From: Porphyra umbilicalis
Taxonomy: Eukaryota > Rhodophyta > Bangiophyceae > Bangiales > Bangiaceae
NCBI GenBank assembly: GCA_002049455.2
Contig: KV918833.1
Coordinates: 212,618 to 276,617 of the forward strand
Length of the DNA stretch: 64,000 bases
Direction of reading: 5' to 3'
Part shown: positions 32,461 through 42,811 of the stretch, piece after piece
Position numbering within the stretch: the first letter of the stretch is position 1
How the letters are laid out: each line of letters opens with the position of its first letter
Position numbers and translations under genes: made by a program
The notes under the pieces: model-generated
Database searches by the model: none
Told to the model about the DNA's origin: nothing
What the model saw: only the letters and a program-made list of their open reading frames with translations

Positions 32461-33653
32461 AACGGGCCGCCGCGGTCAGCGCACGTACCGGCTGGGGCGG
32501 CACGCGCGGCCGGGGGTGGTCAACGTCGGGCGCTGCCGCCGCCGTCGGCGGGCGCCCATCGCTGCTCGGCGGCGGTGGCGGCGGTGGCAGCACGGGGGCG
32601 AGGGGGGGGGTGGGGACCCACCACCAACGCCGTTGCCGGGGCGGCTGTCACCACCCCGCGCGGCCAGCCTCCCTCGGTGGGGAGGGGGCCGACGGCGCCG
32701 CGCGCCCCCGCCACGGGGGCCCGGGCAGGCGGGCCGCAACGTGGGACCCGCCTGCGGGGGGGTACGACCCCCGCAGCGGCGGCGGGACATGCAACCAGCG
32801 CCGCAGCGCCGCAGCGCGCAGAGACCAAGGCGGGAGCAGGGGGGACGGCGCCGCCACCAGCCACCCAAAATATTCAAGCTCGACGGCGCCCACTGGCGGC
32901 GTCCCGGGCGCGGTGGCGGCGGCGGCAGCAGCGGCAATTGCGTTTGCGGTTCGTCCCCGTCAAACGGCGCGACCTGCCAGCAAAGCACGTGAGTGCGGCG
33001 CATCCCGGCCTCGACAGGCCCATTTCTGACGTGCCGGCGGCGCAGATGGTGGGGTGCCAGGCGCAGGCGCGAAAGTCGGCAGATGGGCGTGGCGGTGGCT
33101 GTCGCCCACGCTCCCACGGCGCAAGAATGCGGCTGCCAGCGGGCGACCTGGCAGCGTACGACTTCACGTCAACAAGCTAGAGTACGACGTTGCCATGACA
33201 GTGGGGGCGCCCTCCACGGTTGCCGATGAACCCAACTCCGGGATGGTTTCTTGCGGGGGGTGAAAACGGCCACGGCGAACCCACAGAAAAATATGGCCGG
33301 CGGTTGAAGAGGCAGGCACATGGTGCGCGGGGTGCCCGCAGGGAACACTGTAGGAAGCAAGTGATGTAGAAAGAAGTACTTCTGTATACGCGCTTCGCCA
33401 ACGTCCCGCAGCACAAGAAAAGCAAGAGGACCAAGAAGCTCCATGGTAATGCAACCAGACGGCCAGGCGAGCAGCACACGAAGAAAACAAAAGACGGCGA
33501 AGGAAAAAGCGCAGCACACCCAAAACGCGTTGAAAAGCACAGTTGCGCGCAACACCATCACAGCATTCGATAGAGAAGCAGCGGTATGCCGCGAGTCGTC
33601 GTGTGGCGCGCATCGGCGAGTCGCCACCCACGCTGCCACTCCCGCCCCATTGA
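32461..33653. other. GC-rich to moderate stretch without a supported gene
   Basis: Minus-strand frames continue to about 33170 and may hold the N-terminal part of the KA1-like gene, but nothing is recognisable. 33180-33650 is less GC-rich and lies 3' of the MYND gene. Confidence 0.3.
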
Positions 33654-35972
33654 TCAGCGCGAAGGCCGCGACATACTTGTTGAGTCGGCGCGCACGTCCG
33701 CCGATACGGGCTTGTTTCCCGAAGCGACCAGCCCGCGGAGCGTCTCCACCATGTCCGGCGTCAGCGCAGCTGGCATGCTGTGGCGTGGCGCATGCTCGTA
33801 GCCTCGCACGACCAGGCGCACCTTGACGCGCGGCGGGTCTTCCGGGTCCTCCGCGGGCTTGACGACGTGCACCGCCCGGAGTGAAAGGACAGGCTGGCGC
33901 GCATCGTCGGGCAGGAGGGTACACATTTTCGCGCGGTGCCACGCTTGCACCTCTGCCTGCACGTCTGCAGGCACCCGCACCTCTGGCGGGCCGGCGTGCA
34001 AGTCCCGCAACACCGCAGCGGCAATCGGGTCGCGCTCACCCCCAGACGCAGGCGCTTCGCGGCGAGAACTGCCGCCCGTGCGGCCCGCCGTCATGGTCGG
34101 CCGCTTCGTCAGGCCAAGGGAAACGGGCCCAAAAGATCGCACAAGATGCGGGTACTCCCGATAGATGACGCGGAGCATGCGACCATTATGTTTCTCCAGC
34201 GCAACGTCAAGCTTCTCCCGCGGCACCGCCCCGGGCCAGTGGACGTAAGCTTCAGCGGGAGCGAGGACCACCGCCCCCGCCTCAATGTCAATGAGGCAGA
34301 CGACGTCGCGCAGCGTGAGGCCCGCCTCCTCCACCTGTCGCGCCTTGGCCGCCGGCCAACTCCAATCCGTCCTCCAGTTGCCCGTGAGGTCCACCTGCGT
34401 CGGGTTGTAGACCACAGCGTGGGGCCGCAGACGCGGGACGGGCGCCTTCGAATGCGACGGACCGGCGGTCGACGCCAGCCGGGCGGCCTCGGCGTCAACG
34501 GCTTGCTTGCCGAGGCGCGACCAGCCCTTGCATGCCCGGCTGTGGCCAGACTCCCACGACACCTCTGAGCAGTCGCTTGAGCAGTATTGGGCGACGCCGC
34601 AGCCCGAGCAGCGGGAGACGGAGCGGCTGGGGAAACCCAACTTGTGGTCGTTGCCGCACTCCCAGCAGCGGCCGCCGGCAAACATAAGTTGGATGCACGA
34701 CGGAGGGCAGGGAGCGGGCGCCCAGGGCGTCGCCGGCGGCGGCTCCACCGTCCCCGTCGTGCTCGACGTGAGCAGAAGGAGCGTCTGGAAGACCGTCCCA
34801 ACGGGCGCGGAAACGCGCGACAGCGCCGCGCTTCGCCACAACGACTTGGCGTCAAGGAGAATTTGCGGCACGGGGTGGGTACGCGACGACGCTGCCCCCG
34901 CGGCCACGTGCAGGGCGAGCTCCGCCGCGCGGATATCAAAGCCCGCCGGCACCCCCACCGGCGGGGACGTGGCATACTCCACAAGCAACCGGAGCACGGA
35001 CGGCACGCGGACAAGGCCCTCCCACTGCACCCCGTAGATGCACAGGAAAGTCAAAACGCGGTCCGCCAGGTTAACGTTGGCCGACGACGCAGCGCGGGCG
35101 AGCGTGGCCAGCACCTTGGGCGCGGAGCGGATCTTGCGGAAACCGGTTGCATCAAACGCCACCAAGGCCTCGAGCGCCCTCAGTAGCAGGAGGAAGGTCG
35201 TCGAGGCTTTCGCCCCGAGGTGCGCCGTGGCTAGCTCCTCGGCGTGGTCGACCACCTTGGCCATACAACTCGGCAAGGCGTTGAGCACCGCGCACGGGAC
35301 GCCAATGGCAAACGCCGCCAACGCCTGCGCCGGCTCATGGCCGTACGTGTAGTTGGCGCACCGGCGGGTGACGGTCAGCTTGAGCCACTCGGCAGACATC
35401 CTCAACACGAGCGGCGCGGACGCCAGCCGCGCCAGCCGCTCGCGGCGGGTCGTGTCGTCGTCGGGCGGCCCGCAATCCCAGGTGCCGCGGGTGCACGGCC
35501 CGGAGCGGCGGTCACCGCCGACCGGCTCGGGGCGCTCAGCGGTGCGGTCGATGAGCTTGTCGAGTAGCGTCACGTACGTGCTTGCCATCGTGTCGAGGGT
35601 GTCCGCCACCAAGCAGCCGGGGGTGTAGAAGACGGGCAGCGCTTCGACAAGGGCGTCGAGGACTGCGTCGTCACCGCAATGGCACACGCCTGTCGCCTTA
35701 TCGAGTGCCTCCCACCGCTTCATAGTGCGGTTGCCCCAGTGCGCGCGGTCCGGTTGGCCATGAGACGACGAGTGGGGGTTGTAGCAGGACATCAGCTGCC
35801 GAGCGCAGGTGGTGAAGCTCCTGACCAAGGCGGTTGCCGCCGCGGCATCATTGATCAGCCTATGGCAAGTGGCCGGCGCGAGGTAGGCCCGCAGCGCAAC
35901 CAGGTCCGTCTCGGTGCCGCCGTCGACCAAGTCCCAAAACTGTCGCGGCAATGCGGGTGAAGTCAACGCCAT
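33654..35972 (-). CDS. MYND zinc-finger protein with copia-RT-like C-terminal segment (772 aa)
   Basis: ATG at 35972; the open frame extends further upstream only with non-ATG codons. Residues 1-400 are helical and Ala/Leu-rich, perhaps an armadillo-like solenoid. Residues about 435-481 form a MYND zinc finger: Cys-Trp-Glu-Cys, Cys-Ser-Gly-Cys, Tyr-Cys-x3-Cys, then His-x3-Cys. MYND fingers mediate protein-protein contacts with proline-rich partners in transcription or methyltransferase complexes; here the partner is unknown and no SET motif is seen. The last 90 residues resemble the opening of a copia reverse transcriptase: a Val-Val-Lys-Pro stretch, Arg-Val-Lys-Val-Arg-Leu-Val-Val-Arg-Gly-Tyr-Glu, then Glu-Thr-Leu-Arg and Ala-Asp-Val-Arg-Ala. 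The catalytic YVDD part is missing. Confidence 0.7.
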   Translation of the reverse strand: MALTSPALPRQFWDLVDGGTETDLVALRAYLAPATCHRLINDAAAATALVRSFTTCARQLMSCYNPHSSSHGQPDRAHWGNRTMKRWEALDKATGVCHCGDDAVLDALVEALPVFYTPGCLVADTLDTMASTYVTLLDKLIDRTAERPEPVGGDRRSGPCTRGTWDCGPPDDDTTRRERLARLASAPLVLRMSAEWLKLTVTRRCANYTYGHEPAQALAAFAIGVPCAVLNALPSCMAKVVDHAEELATAHLGAKASTTFLLLLRALEALVAFDATGFRKIRSAPKVLATLARAASSANVNLADRVLTFLCIYGVQWEGLVRVPSVLRLLVEYATSPPVGVPAGFDIRAAELALHVAAGAASSRTHPVPQILLDAKSLWRSAALSRVSAPVGTVFQTLLLLTSSTTGTVEPPPATPWAPAPCPPSCIQLMFAGGRCWECGNDHKLGFPSRSVSRCSGCGVAQYCSSDCSEVSWESGHSRACKGWSRLGKQAVDAEAARLASTAGPSHSKAPVPRLRPHAVVYNPTQVDLTGNWRTDWSWPAAKARQVEEAGLTLRDVVCLIDIEAGAVVLAPAEAYVHWPGAVPREKLDVALEKHNGRMLRVIYREYPHLVRSFGPVSLGLTKRPTMTAGRTGGSSRREAPASGGERDPIAAAVLRDLHAGPPEVRVPADVQAEVQAWHRAKMCTLLPDDARQPVLSLRAVHVVKPAEDPEDPPRVKVRLVVRGYEHAPRHSMPAALTPDMVETLRGLVASGNKPVSADVRADSTSMSRPSR

Positions 35973-37749
35973 GGTGCGAGGCCGTCGGCCAGGAAGGCAG
36001 GGCCCGGACGCAGTGGGTCGCGACAGAGGGTAAGAGTCGAGCAAAACAGCACACCAAAAGCTCCCCGCTCAGCGGGAAGGCAAGGGAGACGACGGACGCA
36101 CCAGCACGGAGGACGGCAGAGAGCACGGACGAGAAGGGGCGTCTCACGAGCTGCCCGCGAGAGGGCGGCCGACAGCACGTCGAGGAGCGCGGGGATGGAG
36201 TACTCCCGCAACCCAGGTGGACGCGAAGACGAATAATGTGCTGGGCTTACAGTAACCGAAAAAACATCTGCAAACTTCGGCATCGTGAAGGCGATCGCCC
36301 ATTGATTGGCTCAAGTGGCGGTTCCAACTGATAATCCAGGCCCTCATACCATGCACACACATGGTTTCGACTTTGATTGCGGCGCTGATGAAAAGAAGGG
36401 GGGCTACTCCAAATCCGGCCAAATACTTTAAAAGCATCTGTCGAGGGGTCTTTCCAGCCAATTGGGGCAAGGAACGAAACGAGAATCTTCCAAAGATTGC
36501 GTGCGCACGTGGGCAGGCGTAAGGTTTTTTGCGCCAACCTGGAGGAGGGGAAGAGAACGTCGACATGATTGCCGTATTGTTCTTCAACTTTTTTCTGCGC
36601 AACGGGGAGCTCATCGCGCTGCCAGTGCATGCTCCGCATCATTGGTTCAAAGTGTTTCCAGGGTCGTTCTCGTGTTGTAGTTCGTTTTCATTAGGCGCAC
36701 TAGTAGATTTTCCACTAAGACCTAGTTTTACAATTAGTAAGACAGGTGGGGGCCACAACATATTGATGTTGTACTTGTTTGCTTCATGACATTGTATACT
36801 GTATGACCACAATCTGGTCATATACAGTACAATGCATGACATGTCATGTCATGCAGTCTGCTTAGTACAACTGAGTGTGTCACAGGAATCGAATTACGCC
36901 TGACAGGATGACTGCGCTGCCGGCAAACGAGGTCTTCGTTGTCGTCAGCTTGCACAGCCGTCGTAGCAGAGCGTCGTTGTGTAGACGGTCTGCGCATCCG
37001 TTTTCATCAGTCGCCCTGGAAAATCGCCCTATCGCTGCAGGAGAACCGTCCTGGTCTGGCTGTCGGCTCGCGAGGTGTGCAATGCGGCCCGCACACGGCG
37101 CTGAGAGTGAGCGGAATGAGGAACCGCCTCCGCTGTCAATGGCCGCACGGGCACGTGGAGCGGCCCAGGGCGGCGCAATGAGGGTACTGTGCAAACTACA
37201 GCTGGGGTTGTCGCTGATGGGAACGAGCCCGCGACCACAAGCTTGATCGAACTCGCTCGGTGACGTGCTTTTTTTTATCTGCCAATGAGGGGGGTACTGT
37301 AGGTGAGGGGAACGAGCCGCTCGCGACCCCGGCCACACCACCTCTTCACCAAGTGGTTTGGGTTCCATAGTTTGGCCATGCCGTGGCGAGGTACGGGAGG
37401 AACTGTTGCCTGTGAGTGAGAGCGGACAATGTCGGCGACGCGCGGCCGTGCACCAGACACGAGAAAAGGAAAAAATGAAGCGAAAAGTATGAAATGCACC
37501 AGACAGGATGCCAGAGACAGCAACTAGACAAGACGGGGGAACTCACACAAAAGGAAAAGGACAGCTCGTCGCTGGGTGGCAACGACTGCACTGCCATGGC
37601 CGCCCACAGCGCCGCCAACAGCAGCTCGCCCCTCCCAGCCATCGCAGACATGTCGGCCCCCGCCGACGGCGGCGCGGCCACCGCCGCCCGCACTGCCGCC
37701 ACCAGATGCTGCGCCGCCTCTTCGGCGCGCGCTGAAGGCTGCGCCGTTA
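35973..37749. other. intergenic; no supported gene
   Basis: AT-richer sequence. It includes an imperfect hairpin at 36784-36850 (CATTGTATACTG paired with CAGTACAATG, followed by repeated CATGACATGT). Short open frames at 36875-37250 and 37494-37817 have no recognisable content. Confidence 0.45.
36784..36850. repeat. imperfect AT-rich palindrome
   Basis: ATTGTATACTGTATGACCA is followed, after about 5 nt, by TGGTCATATACAGTACAAT, its near reverse complement. CATGACATGTCATGTCATG then follows, itself palindromic. Confidence 0.75.
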
Positions 37750-38489
37750 GAGCATTGCCAACAACTCAGGCTATCTCTATCGGCTATTCCATTCTAGAAC
37801 CAAGTCCGCGTCCTTAGACAGCCACATGTACGTCAGCGGTTGGCTGCTGTGCTGTCATGAGCCTAAGTACCTGCAGGTTTCCTTACACCAGGCCTTGTCT
37901 GGGCCCGATCAAGACGATATTTTCTGCCAGGACTTGATTCACTGCAGCGGCAGATGACAACTGTGGTGAGCAGCCGTATCAACCATAACGAAGGCGCAGA
38001 GAACGCTCGTCGGCAGACGGACAAAGAAACAGGTCAAAATGTGCAGCGCTTGATGACGACCACGCCTAGAAGGACGTCACTGTAGGACCATTGCCATGTA
38101 CGACAGCTCATGCTGACGTTCCCACCATCTCTGCCCAGAAGAAACTGGCAGTCAATCTTGCAGACGTGGCGCACACGTTGCAGCCACGTGCTACTATTTG
38201 CTGTGAAACGGGTCGTTGATCCATCACATGGGCCAATCAGAGGCCCCTGTGAGATAGCCTCGGCTATCCTAAAAGCTATTCCGACTCGAAATAGAAAAGC
38301 GATAGCCGCACAGCTATTCTTGGTCAGCGTCAGCCATAATCAAGTAGGTAGTTCGATTTCCATGGCCCGAACAAAAAAAGGGCTTCTTCGTCTAAAAAGT
38401 GGTGTTACGTCGGACTTCAGGTGCTTAATGGGACACGTTGTGCAACGTGGCTTGAATATGGCGATAGCATCTCATTGTTAACAATGCTC
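37750..38489. mobile_element. second TTA-flanked non-autonomous element (740 bp)
   Basis: The left end reads GAGCATTGCCAACAAC and the right end, reverse-complemented, GAGCATTGTTAACAAT: 13 of 16 terminal bases match, with a further shared GCTATC inside. Both ends abut TTA (37747-37749 and 38490-38492), a target duplication of the PIF/Harbinger kind. Ends beginning GAGCAT(C/T)... next to TTA are common in plant Tourist-like elements. Internally it has several GGCTAT/ATAGCC motifs in both orientations (about 37774-37795, 38250-38320). No transposase. Confidence 0.6.
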
Positions 38490-39280
38490 TTAGGGCAATC
38501 CCAGCAACGTCGGCCCCATCTTCCATTTAACCCCATCTGGAGGTGCAACGTGTGGGTCCCTGAATGGAAAGACCATCCTGGGGGCCCCATATCCCAAACG
38601 TCGCGATGGACTTTGCTACATGGACCATCGAATGCCCTCTGGCCGATTGAACGATAGGGTCTACGTTGGTGGGTCCGACGAGGCCCCAATCTGACCTCGC
38701 CTCGTATTGCAGGGGACTAGCTAAACGACGATGGCTGATGTGTCCGAAACCGATTGTAGATCGTGCAGAGACAGTCATTAGATTCATTCGAAAATGGATT
38801 CGGGCATGCCACGCGACAAGGGATTGAAGCACAGCTTGCGAATGAGGCCCAATACGACCAGAATCGGGCTCAACACGCAATAACATGGGGTGAATGCGAC
38901 GACACCTGGCAGTGCCACGGCTCCACGAGCAAGAATTTTCGATATCAACGCCTGACACAGGCGACGACCCGAGTTGCACGAGGCGCGACACCCGCGATCT
39001 GGTCTAGTCTGGTGGACAATCACCTGCGCGAGCGGATCAAGGCACTCTCCGCACCGCAGAGTGGTCCTGCCAAACAGCGTGCATCGCCCGTGTACCATCT
39101 CTCGGGAGTGCAAGCTTGTAGAATCGAATGCCCTGAGCCGCTCTCGGGTCAGACTCTCCGGTCAGCGGACGGAAGAGGCGCTCTTTGATTGGCTGTAAAT
39201 GCAAAAATTCCAGGCCGTGCGCCGGCCTCAAAATGTCTTTCGCTCAGTCCAGGTATTTTCAAAATGTTATGTCGCGATCT
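38490..39280. other. no supported gene
   Basis: Moderate-GC sequence between the TTA-flanked element and the retrotransposon LTR. I see no domain-bearing frame and no clear repeat. Confidence 0.45.
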
Positions 39281-39887
39281 GGACGTCGGCGACGGCGGGG
39301 GACGTCGGTCCCCGACGCGTGGTGGCGACGCCAGCGGCGGTGGTGGCCGACGGGTTGGCGACGCGGGATGGCGGGGCGAGGGGGCGGCCCCGCTGCCCGG
39401 CTCGGGCCACTGGAGGGAGCGCACCCGATCCGCCGCGCCCGGCACGCGGGCCCCGCGGGAGGCCGAGTTGGCGCGCCCGAGCGGGCGCTGGCGCGCCCGA
39501 GGGGGCGCGGCAGGCGACGGCCGACCGGGCGCCACGCGGCGGGTGCAGCGCGTTGCGCGCGGGACGGTTTCTCCCCCTCGTCTGTAATGATCGCCTCGGG
39601 GGACTTGACATGCATGGAGGGAATTATCTGCATTGGTTGGTGACGGCCCGGGTCAATTCCCATTTGGGGAAATTGGGCCCGGACGACGGTTTCCGCCCTT
39701 TTAGGACGAAGGGCGACGACGGTGGGAGGCACCGTCGTCGCCGGCAAGTAAACCGTGTCTCGATGTCTTGGCGTTTCGATCGGCCCGACTTCCCGGACCT
39801 CGAGTCCCATAGCGGGTGTCGCGCGAGCGGCTGAGACGGCCGTTACCTCCCTCCTTCTGAGGTAACCCCCTAGATTGTGGTACTACA
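39281..39887 (+). repeat. 5' LTR of the gypsy element, 5'-truncated
   Basis: It matches 55201-55807 base for base apart from nine substitutions. It ends GTACTACA. The 3' LTR starts 43 bp earlier with TGTAGTAC, the inverted partner of that end; the equivalent bases are missing here and unrelated sequence begins at 39280. It includes a conserved stretch around TGCATGGAGGGAATTATCTG. Confidence 0.9.
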
Positions 39888-39889
39888 TT

Positions 39890-39908
39890 TGGCGCTCCGG
39901 GTGAGACC
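39890..39908 (+). promoter_or_regulatory. minus-strand primer-binding site (gypsy)
   Basis: TGGCGCTCCGGGTGAGACC starts two bases after the LTR end, the usual position for pairing with a tRNA 3' end (TGG pairs with CCA). I could not assign the tRNA. Confidence 0.7.
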
Positions 39909-40036
39909 CGCGGTACGCACGCCGTGCGCGTCGCGGATCGACACCTCTTTCGGTACCAAGAATCGGGGGACCCTCGTTGGTTGTATTGCGGTGCGGTGAC
40001 AGGAGGACATCCGATCGATACGCGGGCCCCGCTTCC

Positions 40037-42811
40037 ATGGCTCGCGGATCTTCCTCATCTTCCCCGCTTGACGGGGGCGCTCCTCCGTTTGAGATGCCTG
40101 GCACCAGCCGGGTGACGGACGCGCCACCGGCGGGAGACCCCGGGGCAACACCGGCCTTGGGCGCCGTGGCCCCCGTGGGGGGTGGAAGGGCGGTCCCGGT
40201 TGGCGGCGGCGGTACGGTGGCGGGTGAGTCGAACTCCCCGCCCGAGGACCCCGGCCGCACGCCGACCACCGGGGCTCGTCCTCCTCCCGGCGCGGGACGG
40301 ACGTCCACGCTGATGGAGCCCCAGGCAGGGGGTGCGGGGGTTCACCCTTCCCCCCTGGACGGGCAGCGCCTGGAAGGGGCGCCGCCCTTTGGCCCTCCCC
40401 GAGTGGACGCGATGGGCGGCTCATCGGGAACTTTAGTTGGCGGGACCCCCGCGAGCCGGGGGCCACGTCGACCAATGGACGCGCTGTCGCTCGAGGAGGA
40501 CGAGCGGCAGCGCCGGGAATTACAGCGAGCGTTCGGGGTCACCCCGGAAGAGGTGGCCCGGGCCCGGTGGCAGAGGACCACCCGGGACCACTGGTCCCTG
40601 GATGCGCCGTCGGCGACGGGCGGGTCGGGGCCCAGCCTGCAGGGGATCGGCGGAGCCGCGGCCCCAGGACCACCTCGGTCGGTGGCCGACCCCGGGCACC
40701 TGCGCCACTTGGCTCAGGTGTTCCGCGACGCCGCGGAGGAAGCGTCGACCGCGGCATCGGACGGGACCCCGGTCCCGGGGCGGGGCGCGGCCGTGGCCCT
40801 GGCCCTGGCGGCGGCCCAGGGCCCTTCCCCCGGGACCGCGAGCGCGGGAGGACCGGCACCCCCGGAACCCGGGTCAGGCACGTCCAGGGAGCGTACCCGG
40901 GCGGGGGGCACTACCCGGACCGGGGCCGCCTTGACGGTGACTGCATCGCCGGGCGCGCGCCCTGCGCGGCCTCGGTCCCGGAGGGGCGCCGAGCGCCGAC
41001 ACCTGAAGGCCGCCCCCTCGAAGGGCCACCGACGGCGTCGCCACGCCCGACGGGCGCCGTCGCCCCCCTCGTCGGGGCCCCCCTCGTCGACCGAGAGTGA
41101 CGACAGTCCGTCAAGCTCGTCATCCGCCGCCAGTAGGGCGGAGTCGACGGACAGCAGCGACGGCTCGACCTCTTCCTCCGCCACCGGCAGTGACCCCGGA
41201 GCAACGCGCCGCCGACGGCGGGCACGGGCTGCCGACAAGCGGCCACACCGGGCCCTGGTTCAAGAGGCGCTGCGCGCCTTCCGGCGGGAGCAGCGGGAGG
41301 ACACGGTGGTCGACCCCCGCTTCAAGGGGCTCCTGTCGCCGGAACGGTACCGACTCGCACAGCGAGGGGGCCGCCTACACCTCCCGCGAGGCAATTCCAT
41401 CCGCGGCATCCGCGCGGACGTCAAGGCCTTGATGCACACCTCGCGGCAGTTTGCGGGCGACACCCCGTTGGGGTTGGTGGCTTTCCTTGGGAACTTCCAG
41501 ACGGCATGCGACGGCAGCGGGCTGAACGAGGGTACGGCAGTGACACTGCTGCAGTACTTCGTCACGAGCGAGGTGCTCGGCGTGCTTCAGCGCGCCAAGG
41601 ACACCCACGCCTCGCGGCAGCTCACGTACAAGCGCGCGGTCCACGCCCTACTCAACGAGTACCTCGACGGAGACGACCTGGTGGACCACCTCCAGGCCCT
41701 CATGCAAGCATCCCAAGAGAAGTGGGAAGACGAACACGAGTTTGCGAACCGCATCCTCGATGCTAACCGTGCCTTGGGCTCGGTCCTACAAGAGGCCGAG
41801 CTGAAGAGTATCCTACTCAAGGGCGTTGGACGGGAAGTCCGGGCCCTGGGGCGGAACTTCAATACCCAGGGCCGGACCTTCCCCCAGCTGCGCAAGTTCC
41901 TTGCCAAGGCGGGAGCAGCCACCCGGGAGGCCCGGGGGGTCAAGCTCCAGGCCAAGCCCAAGGGGAGCGCCTCCCGGTCGGTCGGCGGCGAAGAACGGGA
42001 GGCCCGTCGGGCCCGGCCGGCGGCATCCGTCGCTCTCCCGGTGGGAGCCGCCTCGGCCGCGGCTGCTCTGTCCGTCACGGACTACGGGACCGAGGCGGAG
42101 CGGGCCGAGTGGGCCGCGGTGTTGGCCGCGTCGGGGACGCCCGTTGGGTATGGATCCTCGGGCGACGTCCCGGTACTACCGGTGGACAGTCTCCCGCACG
42201 CGTCGGGCTGGCAACAGCAGCCCGCGTGGGGCGGGCGCCCGGAGTTGTACCCCGTGCACACGGGGGCGGGGCGTGGGCGCGGTACCCTGGCGCCGGGCAC
42301 CCCAGTGCCTCCACGGGCGGGAACCGTCTTCCCGCACTCGGATCGCCCCCCGCGGTTTCCCCGAGGCGGGGCGCCTCCACCGCGTGGCGGCGGATGGAGT
42401 GGGGCACCCGAGGCAAGGCCCCCGCCACGTCGGCGGGGGGCCTGCTCGTTCTGTGGCCACCTGGGGCACTGGGTGTGGGAGTGCCCCGCCCAGTCTCCCG
42501 AGGTGCGGGCCCACGGGCGCGCGCTGCGCGAGGCAGTCGCAGCACACCGTAACGGGCGGGGACCGGCGCCGCCGGCACCCCTGCCCCTGGGCGCGGGACC
42601 GCCGGTTCCACCGGTACCGCCGACTGGCGCCAACCATGGGACCGTCCCGCCGGGCACGGCTGCCTTCGTCCACGCCGTGGAAACGGATGACCGGGCGTAC
42701 CCGGACGTAGCGGGCGACGAGGGGGAGAGTTCCTCCGAGGAGTGGATCGCGGGCGCCGACGGCGCGAGTCATGGGAACGGCCACACCTGCCACGCCCAGG
42801 GAAACGAGTAA
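40037..42811 (+). CDS. gag: gag polyprotein of the gypsy element (924 aa)
   Basis: ATG at 40037, 149 nt after the LTR; an upstream in-frame TTG is not a likely start. Residues 1-330 are Gly/Pro/Ala/Arg low complexity, and about 330-420 is basic and Ser-rich. About 470-610 is a helical capsid-like region (Leu-Gly-Leu-Val-Ala-Phe-Leu-x-Asn-Phe; later Trp-Glu-Asp-Glu-His-Glu-Phe) of the retrotransposon gag type. About 803-816 is a CCHC zinc knuckle, Cys-x2-Cys-x4-His-x4-Cys, for RNA packaging. The product would form the particle shell. The frame ends three codons after the start of a slippery heptamer, so a fraction of ribosomes should continue into pol. Confidence 0.9.
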   Translation: MARGSSSSSPLDGGAPPFEMPGTSRVTDAPPAGDPGATPALGAVAPVGGGRAVPVGGGGTVAGESNSPPEDPGRTPTTGARPPPGAGRTSTLMEPQAGGAGVHPSPLDGQRLEGAPPFGPPRVDAMGGSSGTLVGGTPASRGPRRPMDALSLEEDERQRRELQRAFGVTPEEVARARWQRTTRDHWSLDAPSATGGSGPSLQGIGGAAAPGPPRSVADPGHLRHLAQVFRDAAEEASTAASDGTPVPGRGAAVALALAAAQGPSPGTASAGGPAPPEPGSGTSRERTRAGGTTRTGAALTVTASPGARPARPRSRRGAERRHLKAAPSKGHRRRRHARRAPSPPSSGPPSSTESDDSPSSSSSAASRAESTDSSDGSTSSSATGSDPGATRRRRRARAADKRPHRALVQEALRAFRREQREDTVVDPRFKGLLSPERYRLAQRGGRLHLPRGNSIRGIRADVKALMHTSRQFAGDTPLGLVAFLGNFQTACDGSGLNEGTAVTLLQYFVTSEVLGVLQRAKDTHASRQLTYKRAVHALLNEYLDGDDLVDHLQALMQASQEKWEDEHEFANRILDANRALGSVLQEAELKSILLKGVGREVRALGRNFNTQGRTFPQLRKFLAKAGAATREARGVKLQAKPKGSASRSVGGEEREARRARPAASVALPVGAASAAAALSVTDYGTEAERAEWAAVLAASGTPVGYGSSGDVPVLPVDSLPHASGWQQQPAWGGRPELYPVHTGAGRGRGTLAPGTPVPPRAGTVFPHSDRPPRFPRGGAPPPRGGGWSGAPEARPPPRRRGACSFCGHLGHWVWECPAQSPEVRAHGRALREAVAAHRNGRGPAPPAPLPLGAGPPVPPVPPTGANHGTVPPGTAAFVHAVETDDRAYPDVAGDEGESSSEEWIAGADGASHGNGHTCHAQGNE

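Noticed and set aside
31000..33170. Protein kinase domain upstream of the KA1-like domain
   Set aside because: I looked for a glycine loop, HRD and DFG motifs in all minus frames and found none.
26938..33180. Very long plus-strand open frames (500-840 codons) across the GC-rich block
   Set aside because: Pro/Arg/Ala/Thr-rich composition and no domains. They lie opposite the minus-strand sequence that carries the KA1-like domain and strong third-position bias, so they are GC shadows.
36784..36850. AT-rich palindrome as a transposon end or replication origin
   Set aside because: Imperfect and short, with no target duplication or partner end nearby; kept only as a repeat.
37494..37817. Small plus-strand ORF
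   Set aside because: Ala/Ser-rich without a domain, and its 3' end runs into the TTA-flanked element starting at 37750.
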